In this document: positions 44,532 through 54,039 of the stretch, in pieces
How positions within the stretch are numbered: position 1 is the first letter of the stretch
Layout of the letters: the number at the start of each line of letters is the position of its first letter
NCBI RefSeq assembly: GCF_014270065.1
Contig: NZ_JACNME010000007.1
Location: 80,300 to 144,299 of the forward strand
DNA length: 64,000 bases
Direction: 5' to 3'
Source: Quadrisphaera sp. RL12-1S
GTDB taxonomy: Bacteria; Actinomycetota; Actinomycetes; Actinomycetales; Quadrisphaeraceae
Position numbers and translations under genes: made by a program
The notes under the pieces: generated by a model
Told to the model about the DNA's origin: nothing
Databases searched by the model: none
Seen by the model: the letters and a program-made list of their open reading frames with translations, nothing else

Positions 44532-45578
44532 CTAGCGGGGCAGGACGGCGACGGCGGCGTCGAGCACCGCGTCGGGCAGGGCGCCGGAGCGCCCCACGCC
44601 CACGAGCGAGCGGGCCGCGGTGCCCGGCAGCAGGGCCCGGGTCGCGTCGGACAGGGCGTCGGGGCCGGTGAGGAACAGCGGCCTGCCGGACAGCCCGGCC
44701 AGCGGGCCGCAGGCCAGGGCGTCGGGGAAGCGGGTGCCGTTGGCGAGGTAGCCGGACGCGGCGGTGTCGAAGCCGGTCCCGAAGCCGCCGACGTCGCCGT
44801 CCTCCGCGGTGCTGTCCAGCGGCGGCGCGCAGGCCAGCGCCAGGAGCACCGCGGCGGTGTCGAAGCGGTCGGACCCGCGCACGGGCAGCACCGCCAGGCC
44901 GAGGGCGTCGAGGGCGTCGAGGACCGCCGTCCCGATGGCCGCCGGGCCGCCGAGGGTGACCACCTGGCGGACCTGCAGCGAGCTCAGCGCGGTGCGCGTG
45001 GCCTCGGGCAGGGCGTCGCGGGCGGTGAGGAGCAGCGGGACCCGTGCGGCGCACGCCAGCGGCCCCGCCGCCAGCGCGTCGGCGGGGCTGGTGCCGCTGG
45101 CGAGGATCGCGGTGCGCTGGGGGCTGGCGCCGGAGGGACCGCCGACCAGCGCGTGGGCGCGGGCGCTCGGGGCGCCGAGGGCCGCTGCGGCGGCCGCGGT
45201 GCCGTACCTGTCGTCGCCGGCGACGCGCACCACGCGGGCCCCGAGCGCCGTCACGGCGCGCTCCACGTCCGGCGCCACCACCGCGGGGCCGCCCATGACG
45301 TGGACGACGGGTCCGCCCGGGAGCGCCGGCAGCAGGTCGCGCAGCGCGGCGGCCGTCGGAGCCGGCAGCGACCCGCGGGCGGTGAGCAGCAGCGGCGCCG
45401 ACAGGTGCCCGGCGAGGAAGGACGCCGAGAGGGCGTCGATGCCACCGGAGGCGTCCTCCCCGCTGGCCAGCAGCACCCCGCCGGGCGGTGTCCCCGCCGC
45501 GCGCAGCACCGCCACCACCTGGGCGGCCACGAGCGCCGCGGTCGCGTAGCGGTCCTCCCCGCCGGTCCTGTCGGCCAC
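44532..45578 (-). CDS. CWB2 (cell wall-binding repeat 2) protein
   Basis: A 348-residue protein consisting almost only of three CWB2 repeats, beginning at GEDRYATAALVAA, GDDRYGTAAAAAA and GSDRFDTAAVLLA. Each holds a MGGP or LGGP turn and an ALAAG/ALACG-type turn. CWB2 trios bind anionic wall polymers in Clostridioides. Oddly there is no signal peptide: the GTG at 45578, with AGGAGG six bases upstream, leads straight into repeat one. The protein may be exported by another route, act in the cytosol, or have lost its leader. A related single CWB2 unit sits at the right edge of the window. Confidence 0.88.
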   Translation of the reverse strand: MADRTGGEDRYATAALVAAQVVAVLRAAGTPPGGVLLASGEDASGGIDALSASFLAGHLSAPLLLTARGSLPAPTAAALRDLLPALPGGPVVHVMGGPAVVAPDVERAVTALGARVVRVAGDDRYGTAAAAAALGAPSARAHALVGGPSGASPQRTAILASGTSPADALAAGPLACAARVPLLLTARDALPEATRTALSSLQVRQVVTLGGPAAIGTAVLDALDALGLAVLPVRGSDRFDTAAVLLALACAPPLDSTAEDGDVGGFGTGFDTAASGYLANGTRFPDALACGPLAGLSGRPLFLTGPDALSDATRALLPGTAARSLVGVGRSGALPDAVLDAAVAVLPR

Positions 45579-45641
45579 GGGCGTCCTCCTGGGTGCGGTG
45601 CCGGATCGTCCGAAACCGCTCGATCGTCACACGCCCTCCCC

Positions 45642-45647
45642 TAGCGT
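45642..45647 (+). promoter_or_regulatory. -10 box TAGCGT for DUF1800-DUF1501 unit
   Basis: TAGCGT in the divergent gap, about 44 bases before the chosen GTG at 45691, giving a leader of roughly 35-40 nt. Confidence 0.45.
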
Positions 45648-45690
45648 CGGGCCGGAACACGACCGGTGGAGCCGACCTCCTGGGGGGACC

Positions 45691-47169
45691 GTGGCGCTGA
45701 GCCCGCAGCTCGCGTCCCTGCACGCGCGGGTGCGCCGCTACCAGCCGGGAGGGCTTCCGCTGCCGCTCGACGCCTCCGGCGTGCGCCACCTCGTGCGCCG
45801 CCTGACGTGGGGCGAGACCCCCGGGCTGGTCGAGGAGGTCCGCCGCGACCCGCAGGGCTGGCTGGACGCCCAGCTCGACCCGGCGCGCCTCGACGACAGC
45901 GCCTGCGACGGGTACACCTCCCGCTTCACCAAGGTGCGGCGCTCGATCGCCGAGGTGAGGGCGCAGGACCAGAACGGCAGCTGGGACACCATGACCGAGC
46001 TGGGGTTCCTCACCACCGCGCGGTACGCGTGGAGCCGGCGCCAGCTCTTCGAGGTGGTGTGCGACTTCTGGTCCAACCACCTCAACGTGACGTCCCCCAG
46101 CTCCGACGTGTGGGACAGCCGGCACGACTACGACGCGGCCGTCATCCGCCGCCACGCCTTCGGGTCCTTCGAGGCCATGCTCGTCGCCTCGGCCCAGCAC
46201 CCCGCGATGCTGCGCTACCTCGACAACGCCTCCTCCACGAAGGCGCACCCCAACGAGAACTACGCCCGCGAGGTCATGGAGCTGCACACGGTCGGCGTCG
46301 CCGCCGGGTACGGGGAGGACGGCGTGCGCGCCGCCGCCCGCGTGCTGACCGGCCTGACCGTGGGCGAGGACGGTGGCTACGCCTACGACCCGAAGCGCCA
46401 CGACACCTCCGCCGCCGCGGTGCTCGGCTGGTCGACGCCGGCCCACAGCGCCGCCGACGGCGAGGCGGTGGCCACCTCCCTGCTGCGCCACCTGGCCCGG
46501 CACAGCGCGACGGCGACGGCGGTGGCGCGCAAGCTGGCCGTCCGCTTCGTCAGCGACGACCCACCGGCCTCCCTGGTCAGCCGCCTCGCCGGTGTGTACA
46601 CCGCCGGCGGCACGCAGGTGCTGCCGGTGCTGAGAGCCCTGTTCGCCTCCGAGGAGTTCTGGGCCTCCGCGGGCAGGAAGACCCGCCGTCCGCTCGAGGG
46701 CTACCTCGCCGCCGTCCGCGCGACCGGCTCCACGCCGGGCGCCACCGGGCGCGGCGGCATCGACGACCTGTACTGGCAGTGCCGCGAGGTGGGCCAGGCA
46801 CCGCTGGCCTGGGCCCCGCCGAACGGCTACCCGGACGTCGCCGCCGCGTGGCGCTCCGCCGGCGGCACCATGAGCCGCTGGAACGCCACCACCAACGTCG
46901 TCAACGGCTGGTGGCCGAAGGCGCTGGTCCGGCTGCCCGCCACGAGCGTGCTGCCCGACCCGCTGCCGTCGACGTTCGGCGCCCTCGTCGACGCCCTCGT
47001 GCTGCGCCTGCTCGGCCGCCCGGCCACCACCACCGAGCGCGCCGCGCTGCTGGCCTTCACCGAGCACGGCGCCGGTGACGCCCTGAAGCCGACCGACCAG
47101 TGGGTCGGCTGGCGTCTGGGCAGCGTGCTGGCCACCGTCCTCAACTCGCCCGGACACATGGAGCGCTGA
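45691..47169 (+). CDS. DUF1800 family protein
   Basis: A 492-residue protein of a family nearly always paired with DUF1501. Features: HLVRRLTWGETPGLVEEVRRD, FWSNHLNVT, NENYAREVMELHTVGV, LTGLTVG and KLAVRFVSDDPP, all conserved in the family. No clear signal peptide, so it may be exported with its Tat-type partner. The biochemical function is unknown. GTG 45691 has a G-run five bases upstream. Its TGA shares one base with the next ATG. Confidence 0.9.
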   Translation: MALSPQLASLHARVRRYQPGGLPLPLDASGVRHLVRRLTWGETPGLVEEVRRDPQGWLDAQLDPARLDDSACDGYTSRFTKVRRSIAEVRAQDQNGSWDTMTELGFLTTARYAWSRRQLFEVVCDFWSNHLNVTSPSSDVWDSRHDYDAAVIRRHAFGSFEAMLVASAQHPAMLRYLDNASSTKAHPNENYAREVMELHTVGVAAGYGEDGVRAAARVLTGLTVGEDGGYAYDPKRHDTSAAAVLGWSTPAHSAADGEAVATSLLRHLARHSATATAVARKLAVRFVSDDPPASLVSRLAGVYTAGGTQVLPVLRALFASEEFWASAGRKTRRPLEGYLAAVRATGSTPGATGRGGIDDLYWQCREVGQAPLAWAPPNGYPDVAAAWRSAGGTMSRWNATTNVVNGWWPKALVRLPATSVLPDPLPSTFGALVDALVLRLLGRPATTTERAALLAFTEHGAGDALKPTDQWVGWRLGSVLATVLNSPGHMER

Positions 47170-48524
47170 TGGACCCCGCACTCCCCCGCCCCCGCAGCGC
47201 CCCGTCGTCGTCCTCGGTGTCTTCGGCGACGTCGGCGACGTCGGCGACGTCGGCGACGTCGGTGGAGGACTGCGGCTGCCCCGACGGCCCCGGCGCGGGC
47301 AGCTTCTCGCGCCGCTCGCTGCTCAAGGCCCTCGGCGTGGGCGCGATGACCCTCGTGGCCACGGAGCACGTGCACACGCAGGTGGCGTTCGCCGCACCGG
47401 GCTACGCCGGCGACGTGCTCGTGGTGCTGAGCCTGCGCGGCGGCATGGACGGGCTGTCCGCCGTCGTCCCCGGCGGTGACCCCGACTACTACCGGCTGCG
47501 GCCGACGATCGGCGTGCCGCAGTCCTCGCTGCTGGGGCTGGACGGGACGTTCGGGCTGCACCCGGCCATGGCGCCGCTGCTGCCGCTGTGGAAGGCCGGC
47601 CGGCTCGGTGCCGTGCACGGCGTGGGGCTGCCCGGCGCCAGCCGCAGCCACTTCGCCGCCATGGAGGACATGGAGAAGGCCGCGCCCGGCACGTCGCTGC
47701 GCACGGGGTGGCTCGACCGCACCCTCGGCACCCGGGCCGCTGCGGGCACGTTCCAGGCGGTGTCGATGACCGGCTCGCAGACGCCGCAGGCGCTCGCCGG
47801 GCCCGCCCCGGAGCTGACCCTCAAGAAGCTGGAGGGCTTCGCGCTGAGCGGGCCGGGAGACAGCGCCGTGGAGAGGGCGCGCTGGACCAGGGCCTACACG
47901 GCGCTCCACGCCGAGGGCCCGCCGACCGTCGCCGAGACCGGGCGCGCGGCGCTGGCCGCGGCGGCCACCATCTCCAGCACCCTCGGCTCCACCCCGGCGG
48001 GCAGCGGCTACCCGGACACCGACCTCGGGCGGTCCCTGCGCGACGTCGCCCGGATGGTCAAGGCGGGTGTGGGCGTGCAGGTCGCCGCCGTCGACTCCGG
48101 CGACTGGGACATGCACTCCGGCCTGGGCGCCGCGGGCGGCGGCTGGATGAAGGACAAGCTCACCGAGCTGTCGACGGCGCTGGCGGCCTTCGACGCCGAC
48201 CTCGGCGCGCTCATGTCCGGCGTGACGGTGCTGACCATCAGCGAGTTCGGGCGCCGGGCCGACGAGAACGGCTCCGGTGGCCTCGACCACGGTCACGGCA
48301 ACCTCATGCTCGCGCTCGGCGGCGGTGTGGTGGGGGGCCGCGTGCACGGCAGGTACCCCGGGCTGGGGCCGCAGGCGCTCGACAACGGCGCCGTGGCCAG
48401 CGTGACCGACTACCGCGACGTCATCGGCGAGGTGCTGCAGAAGCGGTGCGGGGCCGGGGCGCTGTCGGAGGTCTTCCCGGGCTTCTCCCCGGCGGGGGCG
48501 CTCGGCCTGGTCCGCGCCCGCTGA
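47169..48524 (+). CDS. DUF1501 family protein with Tat signal
   Basis: A 451-residue protein related to the alkaline phosphatase/sulfatase fold. After about 45 residues comes a twin-arginine signal, FSRRSLLKALGVGAMTLVA, and then LVVLSLRGGMDGLSAVVP, HGVGLPGASRSHFAAMEDME, WDMHSGLG, TISEFGRRADENGSGGLDHGHGN, which matches the metal-site regions of the family. The N-terminal tail contains SATSATSATSATS, encoded by a 9-bp tandem repeat. It starts at the last base of the DUF1800 stop and is clearly co-translated. Confidence 0.92.
   Translation: MDPALPRPRSAPSSSSVSSATSATSATSATSVEDCGCPDGPGAGSFSRRSLLKALGVGAMTLVATEHVHTQVAFAAPGYAGDVLVVLSLRGGMDGLSAVVPGGDPDYYRLRPTIGVPQSSLLGLDGTFGLHPAMAPLLPLWKAGRLGAVHGVGLPGASRSHFAAMEDMEKAAPGTSLRTGWLDRTLGTRAAAGTFQAVSMTGSQTPQALAGPAPELTLKKLEGFALSGPGDSAVERARWTRAYTALHAEGPPTVAETGRAALAAAATISSTLGSTPAGSGYPDTDLGRSLRDVARMVKAGVGVQVAAVDSGDWDMHSGLGAAGGGWMKDKLTELSTALAAFDADLGALMSGVTVLTISEFGRRADENGSGGLDHGHGNLMLALGGGVVGGRVHGRYPGLGPQALDNGAVASVTDYRDVIGEVLQKRCGAGALSEVFPGFSPAGALGLVRAR
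47223..47258 (+). repeat. 9-bp tandem repeat TCGGCGACG, four copies
   Basis: Four exact copies plus a partial one inside the N-terminal region of the DUF1501 gene, encoding Ser-Ala-Thr triplets. In-frame slippage would only change linker length. Confidence 0.9.
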
Positions 48525-48534
48525 CGCGCCGGGG

Positions 48535-50709
48535 TCAGGACGACGACGGCAGCGGACCGGGCGTGATCGCCCCGCACGCGTCGATCCGGTACAGCACGGC
48601 CACCGGGCCCTGCGAGGGGTCGGGGCCGTCCTCGGAGTCGACGGCGGTGAAGCCGGGCGCCGTCGCCAGGTCGAGCAGGCCCGGGTACCGCTTGTCGCGG
48701 TCCGCGGGGTCGCCGCCCCACAGGTAGTACGTGCCGAAGTCGAGCACGTACCCCAGGTGCAGCTCCCGCACGGCTGGGCACACGGACGGGTCGGTGGCGG
48801 CGTCGCGCAGGTGCGCCGCCACCACCGCGCGGGCGGGGGTGAAGGTCGAGGTCATGTGCGGGAACGGCGTCTGCCGGTCGGCGAGGGCGTAGACGAAGCC
48901 CGAGCCGTTCCACGGGTTGCCGGCCACCATGACGCCGGCGGGGACCTCGGAGGCCACGCGGTCCAGCAGGGCCCGCTCGGGGGCGTCCAGGAGGTCGGAG
49001 TACTTCGTGTCGCTGGTGGCCACGGAGTTGGCGTAGAGCCAGCCGTACGTGACCGCGTAGCCCTGCCCCCGCGCTGCGACCAGCACCACCAGCACTGCCA
49101 GCGCCGCGCTCATCGTGGTCAGCGCCGCCCAGCGCTCGGCGGGGACCAGGCGCACCGCCGGGACCGCCCGCCGGCGGCCGTTCACCGCCAGCGGCCGGGT
49201 GCGCGCCGGCGGGCGCCAGGGGCCGACGAGCCCTCCCAGCCGCCGCACGAGCCGGCGCACCGCGCCCGGCCCGAGCGAGAGGGCGGCGCTGGCCAGCACG
49301 AGCCCGGTGAGGCTCGCGAGCGGCGCGATCCGGTAGGCGTCGTTGAACCAGTAGCCGGTGAGGTACCGGCTCTCCGGGGTCTGCACCGCCCACGACAGGA
49401 CGAACAGCACCGACGCCACCACGTGCGCTCCCGCGACCCAGCGCAGCGGGCGGCGGCGCACCGCGACGGCCAGCCCGAGCAGCACCAGGGCCGCCGCCAG
49501 CCACAGCGGCGGGCGCGTCACCTCCGAGGCCACGGGGTGGGTGATGCTGAGGTGGCTGAACAGCACGGCCTGCTCGGCGGCCTCCCTCAGCGTGGCCTTG
49601 GGCGGCCACAGGGTGTCGCGGGCGCTCGCCACGGACGCGCTCCAGGTCACCACCGCCCAGGCCGTGACGCTCACGCCCACCGCCAGCACGGGCAGCACCA
49701 CCGCGGCGACCCGCCGCCCGGCGCGCCACCAGGTGCCGGACGTGCGCCAGAGCACCACCACCCCCAGCGGCAGCGCCAGGGCCACCAGCGCGAAGCCGCC
49801 GTTGGGCTGGGCGAGCGCGAGCCCCGGCAGGGTGCCGGCCGCGGTGGCGAGCGCGCCGAGGCGCGCGCGGACGGTGCGGGACCGGTCCGCGGCCACCACG
49901 AGCAGGGCCAGCGGTGCGGGCAGCAGGCTGTTGGTGAGCAGCGTCGGGTAGAGGACTCCCCAGCCCAGCGTGGCCACGGGCTGCGCCGTGAACGCCGCGG
50001 TCAGCGCGCCCGCCGCGGCCAGGGCGACCGGGCGTCGGCCCAGCACTGCCCGGACCAGGCCCACCGCTCCTAGCGGCCAGACCACCAGCGCGACGGCGAG
50101 GGCGGTGGCGTTGGTGGCCACGTCCACGCCGGCGCCGGTGGTCATCGCCGCGAGGGAGACCACGTCGTGCCAGGCGGCCGGGTAGAAGGACGTCGCCGCC
50201 CCCGGGTGGGTCAGGCGGCCCAGGTGCAGCGAGGACCCGTCGCCGGTGTCTACGACCCACCGGACGGCGTTGAGGTGGAACACGGCGTCGTAGCTCTCCG
50301 AGACCGCGGTGGGGTCCCACAGCGCGGAGGTGAGGCGGCGCCCTGCGAGCAGACCGCCGCCGACCAGGCCCCCCGCGGCGCTCAGCCCCACGGCCAGGTG
50401 CCGGTTCCCCGGCGCGAGGCGGCCGCTGCCCCGCAGCCCGCTCCCGAGCCCGCCGCCCAGCAGCCCCACCGGCAGGGCGACGACGACGGCGAGGGCGGTG
50501 GCCAGCGCGAGCGGCAGCAGCCCCCACCGCAGCCCGGCGACGGCGGCGCCGACGGCGGCCAGCGCCACCACCCCGGTGGACAGCGCCGGCGCCACGCCGG
50601 TCCACACGAGTCCGCGCAGGCCGGCGGCGCGCCCGACGAGCAGCCCGGGCACCACGAGGACGGCGACGGCGATGGCTGCGGGCGCGACCGCACCCGACCA
50701 GCCGACCAC
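48535..50709 (-). CDS. Large membrane protein, DUF6541-like
   Basis: A 724-residue polytopic protein, about 14 helices. It resembles a group of actinobacterial GT-C-like membrane proteins. The first outside loop holds SYDAVFHLNAVRWVVDTGDGSS and FYPAAWHDVVSLAAM; the exported C-terminal part includes KYSDLLDAPERALLD and GNPWNGSGFVYALADR. The paralogue at 51953-54019 has the same landmarks (WDAAYHANLTELIVRTGDS, YPDALHALAALG, ANDPVDGSAWLYALHG). The Asp/His pair could be a GT-C active site, but this is inference. GTG 50709 follows TACGGT by six bases. Confidence 0.72.
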   Translation of the reverse strand: MVGWSGAVAPAAIAVAVLVVPGLLVGRAAGLRGLVWTGVAPALSTGVVALAAVGAAVAGLRWGLLPLALATALAVVVALPVGLLGGGLGSGLRGSGRLAPGNRHLAVGLSAAGGLVGGGLLAGRRLTSALWDPTAVSESYDAVFHLNAVRWVVDTGDGSSLHLGRLTHPGAATSFYPAAWHDVVSLAAMTTGAGVDVATNATALAVALVVWPLGAVGLVRAVLGRRPVALAAAGALTAAFTAQPVATLGWGVLYPTLLTNSLLPAPLALLVVAADRSRTVRARLGALATAAGTLPGLALAQPNGGFALVALALPLGVVVLWRTSGTWWRAGRRVAAVVLPVLAVGVSVTAWAVVTWSASVASARDTLWPPKATLREAAEQAVLFSHLSITHPVASEVTRPPLWLAAALVLLGLAVAVRRRPLRWVAGAHVVASVLFVLSWAVQTPESRYLTGYWFNDAYRIAPLASLTGLVLASAALSLGPGAVRRLVRRLGGLVGPWRPPARTRPLAVNGRRRAVPAVRLVPAERWAALTTMSAALAVLVVLVAARGQGYAVTYGWLYANSVATSDTKYSDLLDAPERALLDRVASEVPAGVMVAGNPWNGSGFVYALADRQTPFPHMTSTFTPARAVVAAHLRDAATDPSVCPAVRELHLGYVLDFGTYYLWGGDPADRDKRYPGLLDLATAPGFTAVDSEDGPDPSQGPVAVLYRIDACGAITPGPLPSSS

Positions 50710-50715
50710 CCACCG

Positions 50716-50721
50716 ACCGTA
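50716..50721 (-). promoter_or_regulatory. -10 box TACGGT for leaderless DUF6541-like gene
   Basis: Minus-strand TACGGT, six bases (CGGTGG), then GTG at 50709. Confidence 0.6.
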
Positions 50722-50784
50722 ACCAGGTGCGGCCCCGCGGCGCGGGCGAACGTCCAGGCCCGTCGTCCAGGCCCGTCAGCCGGG

Positions 50785-51888
50785 TCAGCCGCAGGCGAGC
50801 GCCACCCGGCGGGCCAGCCACTGCGGGGTGCCCGCCGCTGGTGTGGTCGCGTCGAAGGCCCCGCCGAGGGACTCGGTCGCGCCGTCACCGCTCACGGCCT
50901 GCAGGTCCAGGCGGCTCAGCGCGCCGTCACCGACCACCGAGCACTGGGGGTGCACCGAGATGTCGACCACCGCCGTCTCCCCCGGGCGCAGGTCCCGCGG
51001 CAGCGGCGGGTCGGACGTCGGGTCGAGGCCGGGGGTGCTGTCCAGCTGCAGCCGCACGGGGGCGGCGCCGGTCAGCGCCTTGACGGTGACGCGGAGGGCG
51101 CCGTCCTCCTTCCACAGCCAGCCCGTCTGCAGCTGCGCCGGGTCAGCGGAGCCGCACGCGTCGCCCAGGGACTGGTCGAGGGAGCTGGCGATCGCGTCGA
51201 CCACCGGCAGCCGCACGTCCACCGCCGGGCCGCCGACGGCCCGGCGCACGGAGGCGAGCACCACGGTCGGGGCGGTCGGCGCCGGGGTCGGGTAGGGGCC
51301 CATGTCGAAGGGCGAGTCCGGCTGCGCGGCCGCGGCCTGCGCGCGGGCGTCGTCCCGGACCGCCTGGCAGTCGACGCGCACCGCCACCGGCGCCACCACG
51401 AGGGCGCCGGGGTCCACCTGCACCTCGTCCGGCGGTGACGCGGTGCCCTGGTGCGCGGTGGACAGGCCCTGCAGGCGCACGTCGAGCGCCGCGTCGCCGT
51501 GGTTGAAGAGCGCCACGTGCACCTGGGCGGCGAGCGTGCTGCCGCGTCCGTCCCGCTGGGTCACGAAGGCGTACCCGACCGTGAGCGCCTCCTGCAGGGC
51601 GGAGCGCGCGTCAAGGGCGTCGCGGTGGGAGCTGCCGACGGCTGCGCCCCCGAGCCCCGCCGCGAGCACCAGGACGACGACGGCGGCGGGCCCGCGCGCC
51701 CACGCCGGCACGGCCTCCGGCCAGCGCGACAGGCCGGCTCCGCGGGACCCGCGCGCCGCCCGGCCGCCACCGCCCTCGCCACCGCGCCCGTCGCCCTTGA
51801 GGTCCGCGTCGAGGTCGGCGTCGAGGTCGAGCAGGTCGGTGTCGCCGGCTGCGTCGCCGGCTGCGTCGCCGGCCTGCCCGAGGGCCAT
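50785..51888 (-). CDS. Membrane-anchored exported protein, unknown
   Basis: About 367 residues. The cytoplasmic N-terminus is low-complexity (AGDAAGDAAGDTDLLDLDAD), then a single helix near 66-85 (AAVVVLVLAAGLGGAAVG), then an exported beta-rich region of about 270 residues with four or so cysteines, DQSLGDACG, VHPQCSVVG and a C-terminal ALACG. No known domain recognised. It lies between two related giant membrane proteins and reads in the same direction, so it may work with them. ATG 51888 follows TACAGT by seven bases. Confidence 0.7.
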   Translation of the reverse strand: MALGQAGDAAGDAAGDTDLLDLDADLDADLKGDGRGGEGGGGRAARGSRGAGLSRWPEAVPAWARGPAAVVVLVLAAGLGGAAVGSSHRDALDARSALQEALTVGYAFVTQRDGRGSTLAAQVHVALFNHGDAALDVRLQGLSTAHQGTASPPDEVQVDPGALVVAPVAVRVDCQAVRDDARAQAAAAQPDSPFDMGPYPTPAPTAPTVVLASVRRAVGGPAVDVRLPVVDAIASSLDQSLGDACGSADPAQLQTGWLWKEDGALRVTVKALTGAAPVRLQLDSTPGLDPTSDPPLPRDLRPGETAVVDISVHPQCSVVGDGALSRLDLQAVSGDGATESLGGAFDATTPAAGTPQWLARRVALACG

Positions 51889-51895
51889 GGCGGGG

Positions 51896-51901
51896 ACTGT
51901 A
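51896..51901 (-). promoter_or_regulatory. -10 box TACAGT for leaderless gene
   Basis: Minus-strand TACAGT, seven bases, then the ATG at 51888. Confidence 0.5.
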
Positions 51902-51952
51902 GGCCCCGCAGGTGAACGACCGGCTGGACCAGGAGGCGTCCCCACAGCCCTC

Positions 51953-54019
51953 TCAGGCCGGGGCGCAGGGCGTGCCGGGCACCAGCACCCGGTAGGCCGA
52001 GGCGGTGCCGGCGCGGGCGACGGGCTCGAGCGAGGCGGCCCGGTCCAGGTCGGTGAAGCCGGGCGCCAGGCGCATCGAGGCGTACACCGCCTCCCCGCCC
52101 GTGTAGACGTAGCAGACGCGCAGGTCGCGCAGGGCCTGCTGGACGCCCGCGTCGGTGTCGACGTCGTCGAGGCGGGCCAGGAGCAGCTGCGCGTCCGGCG
52201 TGAGCGGTCCGGGGGCGTAGTGGCGGAACAGCACCGGCACGCCGTGGAGGGCGTACAGCCAGGCGGAGCCGTCCACGGGGTCGTTGGCCACCGCCGCCCC
52301 CGCGGGCAGCGGCTGGTCCCGCACCACCTGCGCCAGGCGGTCCATGACCGCCTGCTGGTCGGGTCCGGTGACGCGGGGCGCGTACCCGGCGGCCAGGCGC
52401 GGCGCGGCGACCTCCAGCGTGCTCACCGCCGCCGTCCCCGCGAGCAGCACCGCGGCCCCGGCGACGACGGCGCGCAGCACCGTCCACCGGGCGAGCGGAC
52501 CGGCGAGGAGGTCCGCCAGCAGGTCGGCGGCGCGCGAGGCCCCCACGCCCGCGGCCACCGCACCGACCACCGCCACCACGGCCATGAGCCGGAAGGGGGC
52601 GTTGTAGAAGAACAGCGTCACCGAGCGCAGCAGGTCCGCCACGGCGGCGCCCACGGGCCCCACCACCTGCGCGAGCACGGGTCCCAGCGGCACCACCGTG
52701 GCCACCGCGGCGGCCACCGCCAGCACCCAGACCACCGCCAGCCAGGCGGTGGCCCGGGAGGTGGCCAGCAGCACCACCGCCGCCACCACCACGGCCGCGA
52801 GCGCCCACTGGCCGCCCTGGGGCGGCAGCCCGAAGCCGTAGCCGCCGCTGATGCGGCGCACACCGCCGAGCACCGACACCAGCGCGTCGCCGACGCCGCC
52901 CCAGGTGGCGGGGCGGGAGGTGTAGTCGTAGGCGGCCAGGCTGCGCAGGGCCGGTGACCAGCGCGCCAGCGCCAGCACCAGCGGCGGCAGGAGCAGCGTG
53001 CCGAGCACCGCCGCGCCCAGACCCGCCAGCCCCCACCGCGAGCTCCCCGCCGACCACCCGGACAGCACGTGCACGGCCAGCCGCGACAGCGCCCACCCGA
53101 GCACGAGCGCACCGGCCAGCACCACCCCGGCCGGCTGCAGCCCCGCCACGCCGGCGGTCCCCACGAGCACGGCCACCGCAGCCGAGACCGGGCGCCGGGG
53201 CACCAGCCGCCCCTCCAGCGCCCGCACCGCGACCGCCGCCAGGAGCACCGCGGTGGCCAGGGCGGCTCCGTAGCTCCACACCCCGCGCCACCACTGGTCC
53301 CACGGCGCCGCCACCGGCAGGACGGCGACGACGGCGCCCACCGCGGCGGCCGTCCCGCGCCGCACCGGCGCCACGGCCCCGGCGAGAGCGCCGACCGCGA
53401 CCGGCAGCACGGCACCGGCCACGAGGGCGGCGAGCACGTCGAGCACGGTCGCCGGGCCCGCGCCGGTGAGGCGCACGCCGAGCGCCGCGAGCGCGTGGAG
53501 GGCGTCGGGGTAGTAGGTGGAGACGTCGCGCCAGCCGGCGGAGGCCAGGGCGCTGGGGGCGGTGACCGGGTCGCTGTCGCCGGTGCGGACGATGAGCTCG
53601 GTGAGGTTGGCGTGGTAGGCGGCGTCCCAGGTCTGCGCGATGTCACCGAGGCGGTGGCCGGCGCTCCGCGCGACCGCCACCACCAGCAGCGCCGCCGCCG
53701 CGGCGCCGACCACCGGCCCCACGGCGGAGACCGGCTCGAGCGGTTCCCGCCGCCGGGCCTGGCCCGGCCGGGACAGCAGCCGCCGCCGGGGCAGCAGCCG
53801 CAGCGCCAGCGCGAGCAGCAGGGACGCGGCGAGCACGCCGGCGGCCGTCGTCGTCGTCCACCGCAGACCGGCGCGGGGCACGGCCACCGCGCCGAGCGCC
53901 ACCAGCCCCCACGTGAGGACCGGCGCGGCGACCAGGGCCCAGCGGCGCCGCACCCCCAGGGCCTGCGCGAGCAGCGCGCCGGGCGCCCAGAGCAGCGCGG
54001 CCACCACGGGCAGGACCAC
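51953..54019 (-). CDS. Large membrane protein, paralogue of 48535-50709
   Basis: A 688-residue polytopic protein with about 14 helices and the same plan as its neighbour: WDAAYHANLTELIVRTGDS after the first helices, YPDALHALAALGVRLTG, DQWWRGVWSYGAALATAVLL, and an exported tail with ANDPVDGSAWLYALHGVPV and CYVYTGGEAVY. Probably a GT-C-like or transport function for wall glycans; unproven. The start is uncertain: GTG 54019 lies 20 bases after the upstream stop without a good ribosome-binding site. Confidence 0.7.
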   Translation of the reverse strand: MVLPVVAALLWAPGALLAQALGVRRRWALVAAPVLTWGLVALGAVAVPRAGLRWTTTTAAGVLAASLLLALALRLLPRRRLLSRPGQARRREPLEPVSAVGPVVGAAAAALLVVAVARSAGHRLGDIAQTWDAAYHANLTELIVRTGDSDPVTAPSALASAGWRDVSTYYPDALHALAALGVRLTGAGPATVLDVLAALVAGAVLPVAVGALAGAVAPVRRGTAAAVGAVVAVLPVAAPWDQWWRGVWSYGAALATAVLLAAVAVRALEGRLVPRRPVSAAVAVLVGTAGVAGLQPAGVVLAGALVLGWALSRLAVHVLSGWSAGSSRWGLAGLGAAVLGTLLLPPLVLALARWSPALRSLAAYDYTSRPATWGGVGDALVSVLGGVRRISGGYGFGLPPQGGQWALAAVVVAAVVLLATSRATAWLAVVWVLAVAAAVATVVPLGPVLAQVVGPVGAAVADLLRSVTLFFYNAPFRLMAVVAVVGAVAAGVGASRAADLLADLLAGPLARWTVLRAVVAGAAVLLAGTAAVSTLEVAAPRLAAGYAPRVTGPDQQAVMDRLAQVVRDQPLPAGAAVANDPVDGSAWLYALHGVPVLFRHYAPGPLTPDAQLLLARLDDVDTDAGVQQALRDLRVCYVYTGGEAVYASMRLAPGFTDLDRAASLEPVARAGTASAYRVLVPGTPCAPA

Positions 54020-54039
54020 GAGGACCGCCGAGGGACCGG

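Noticed and set aside
51780-51890. Tandem repeat GGCTGCGTCGCC as a regulatory repeat
   Set aside because: It is in frame inside the N-terminal part of the anchored protein and encodes a GDAAGDAAGD linker.
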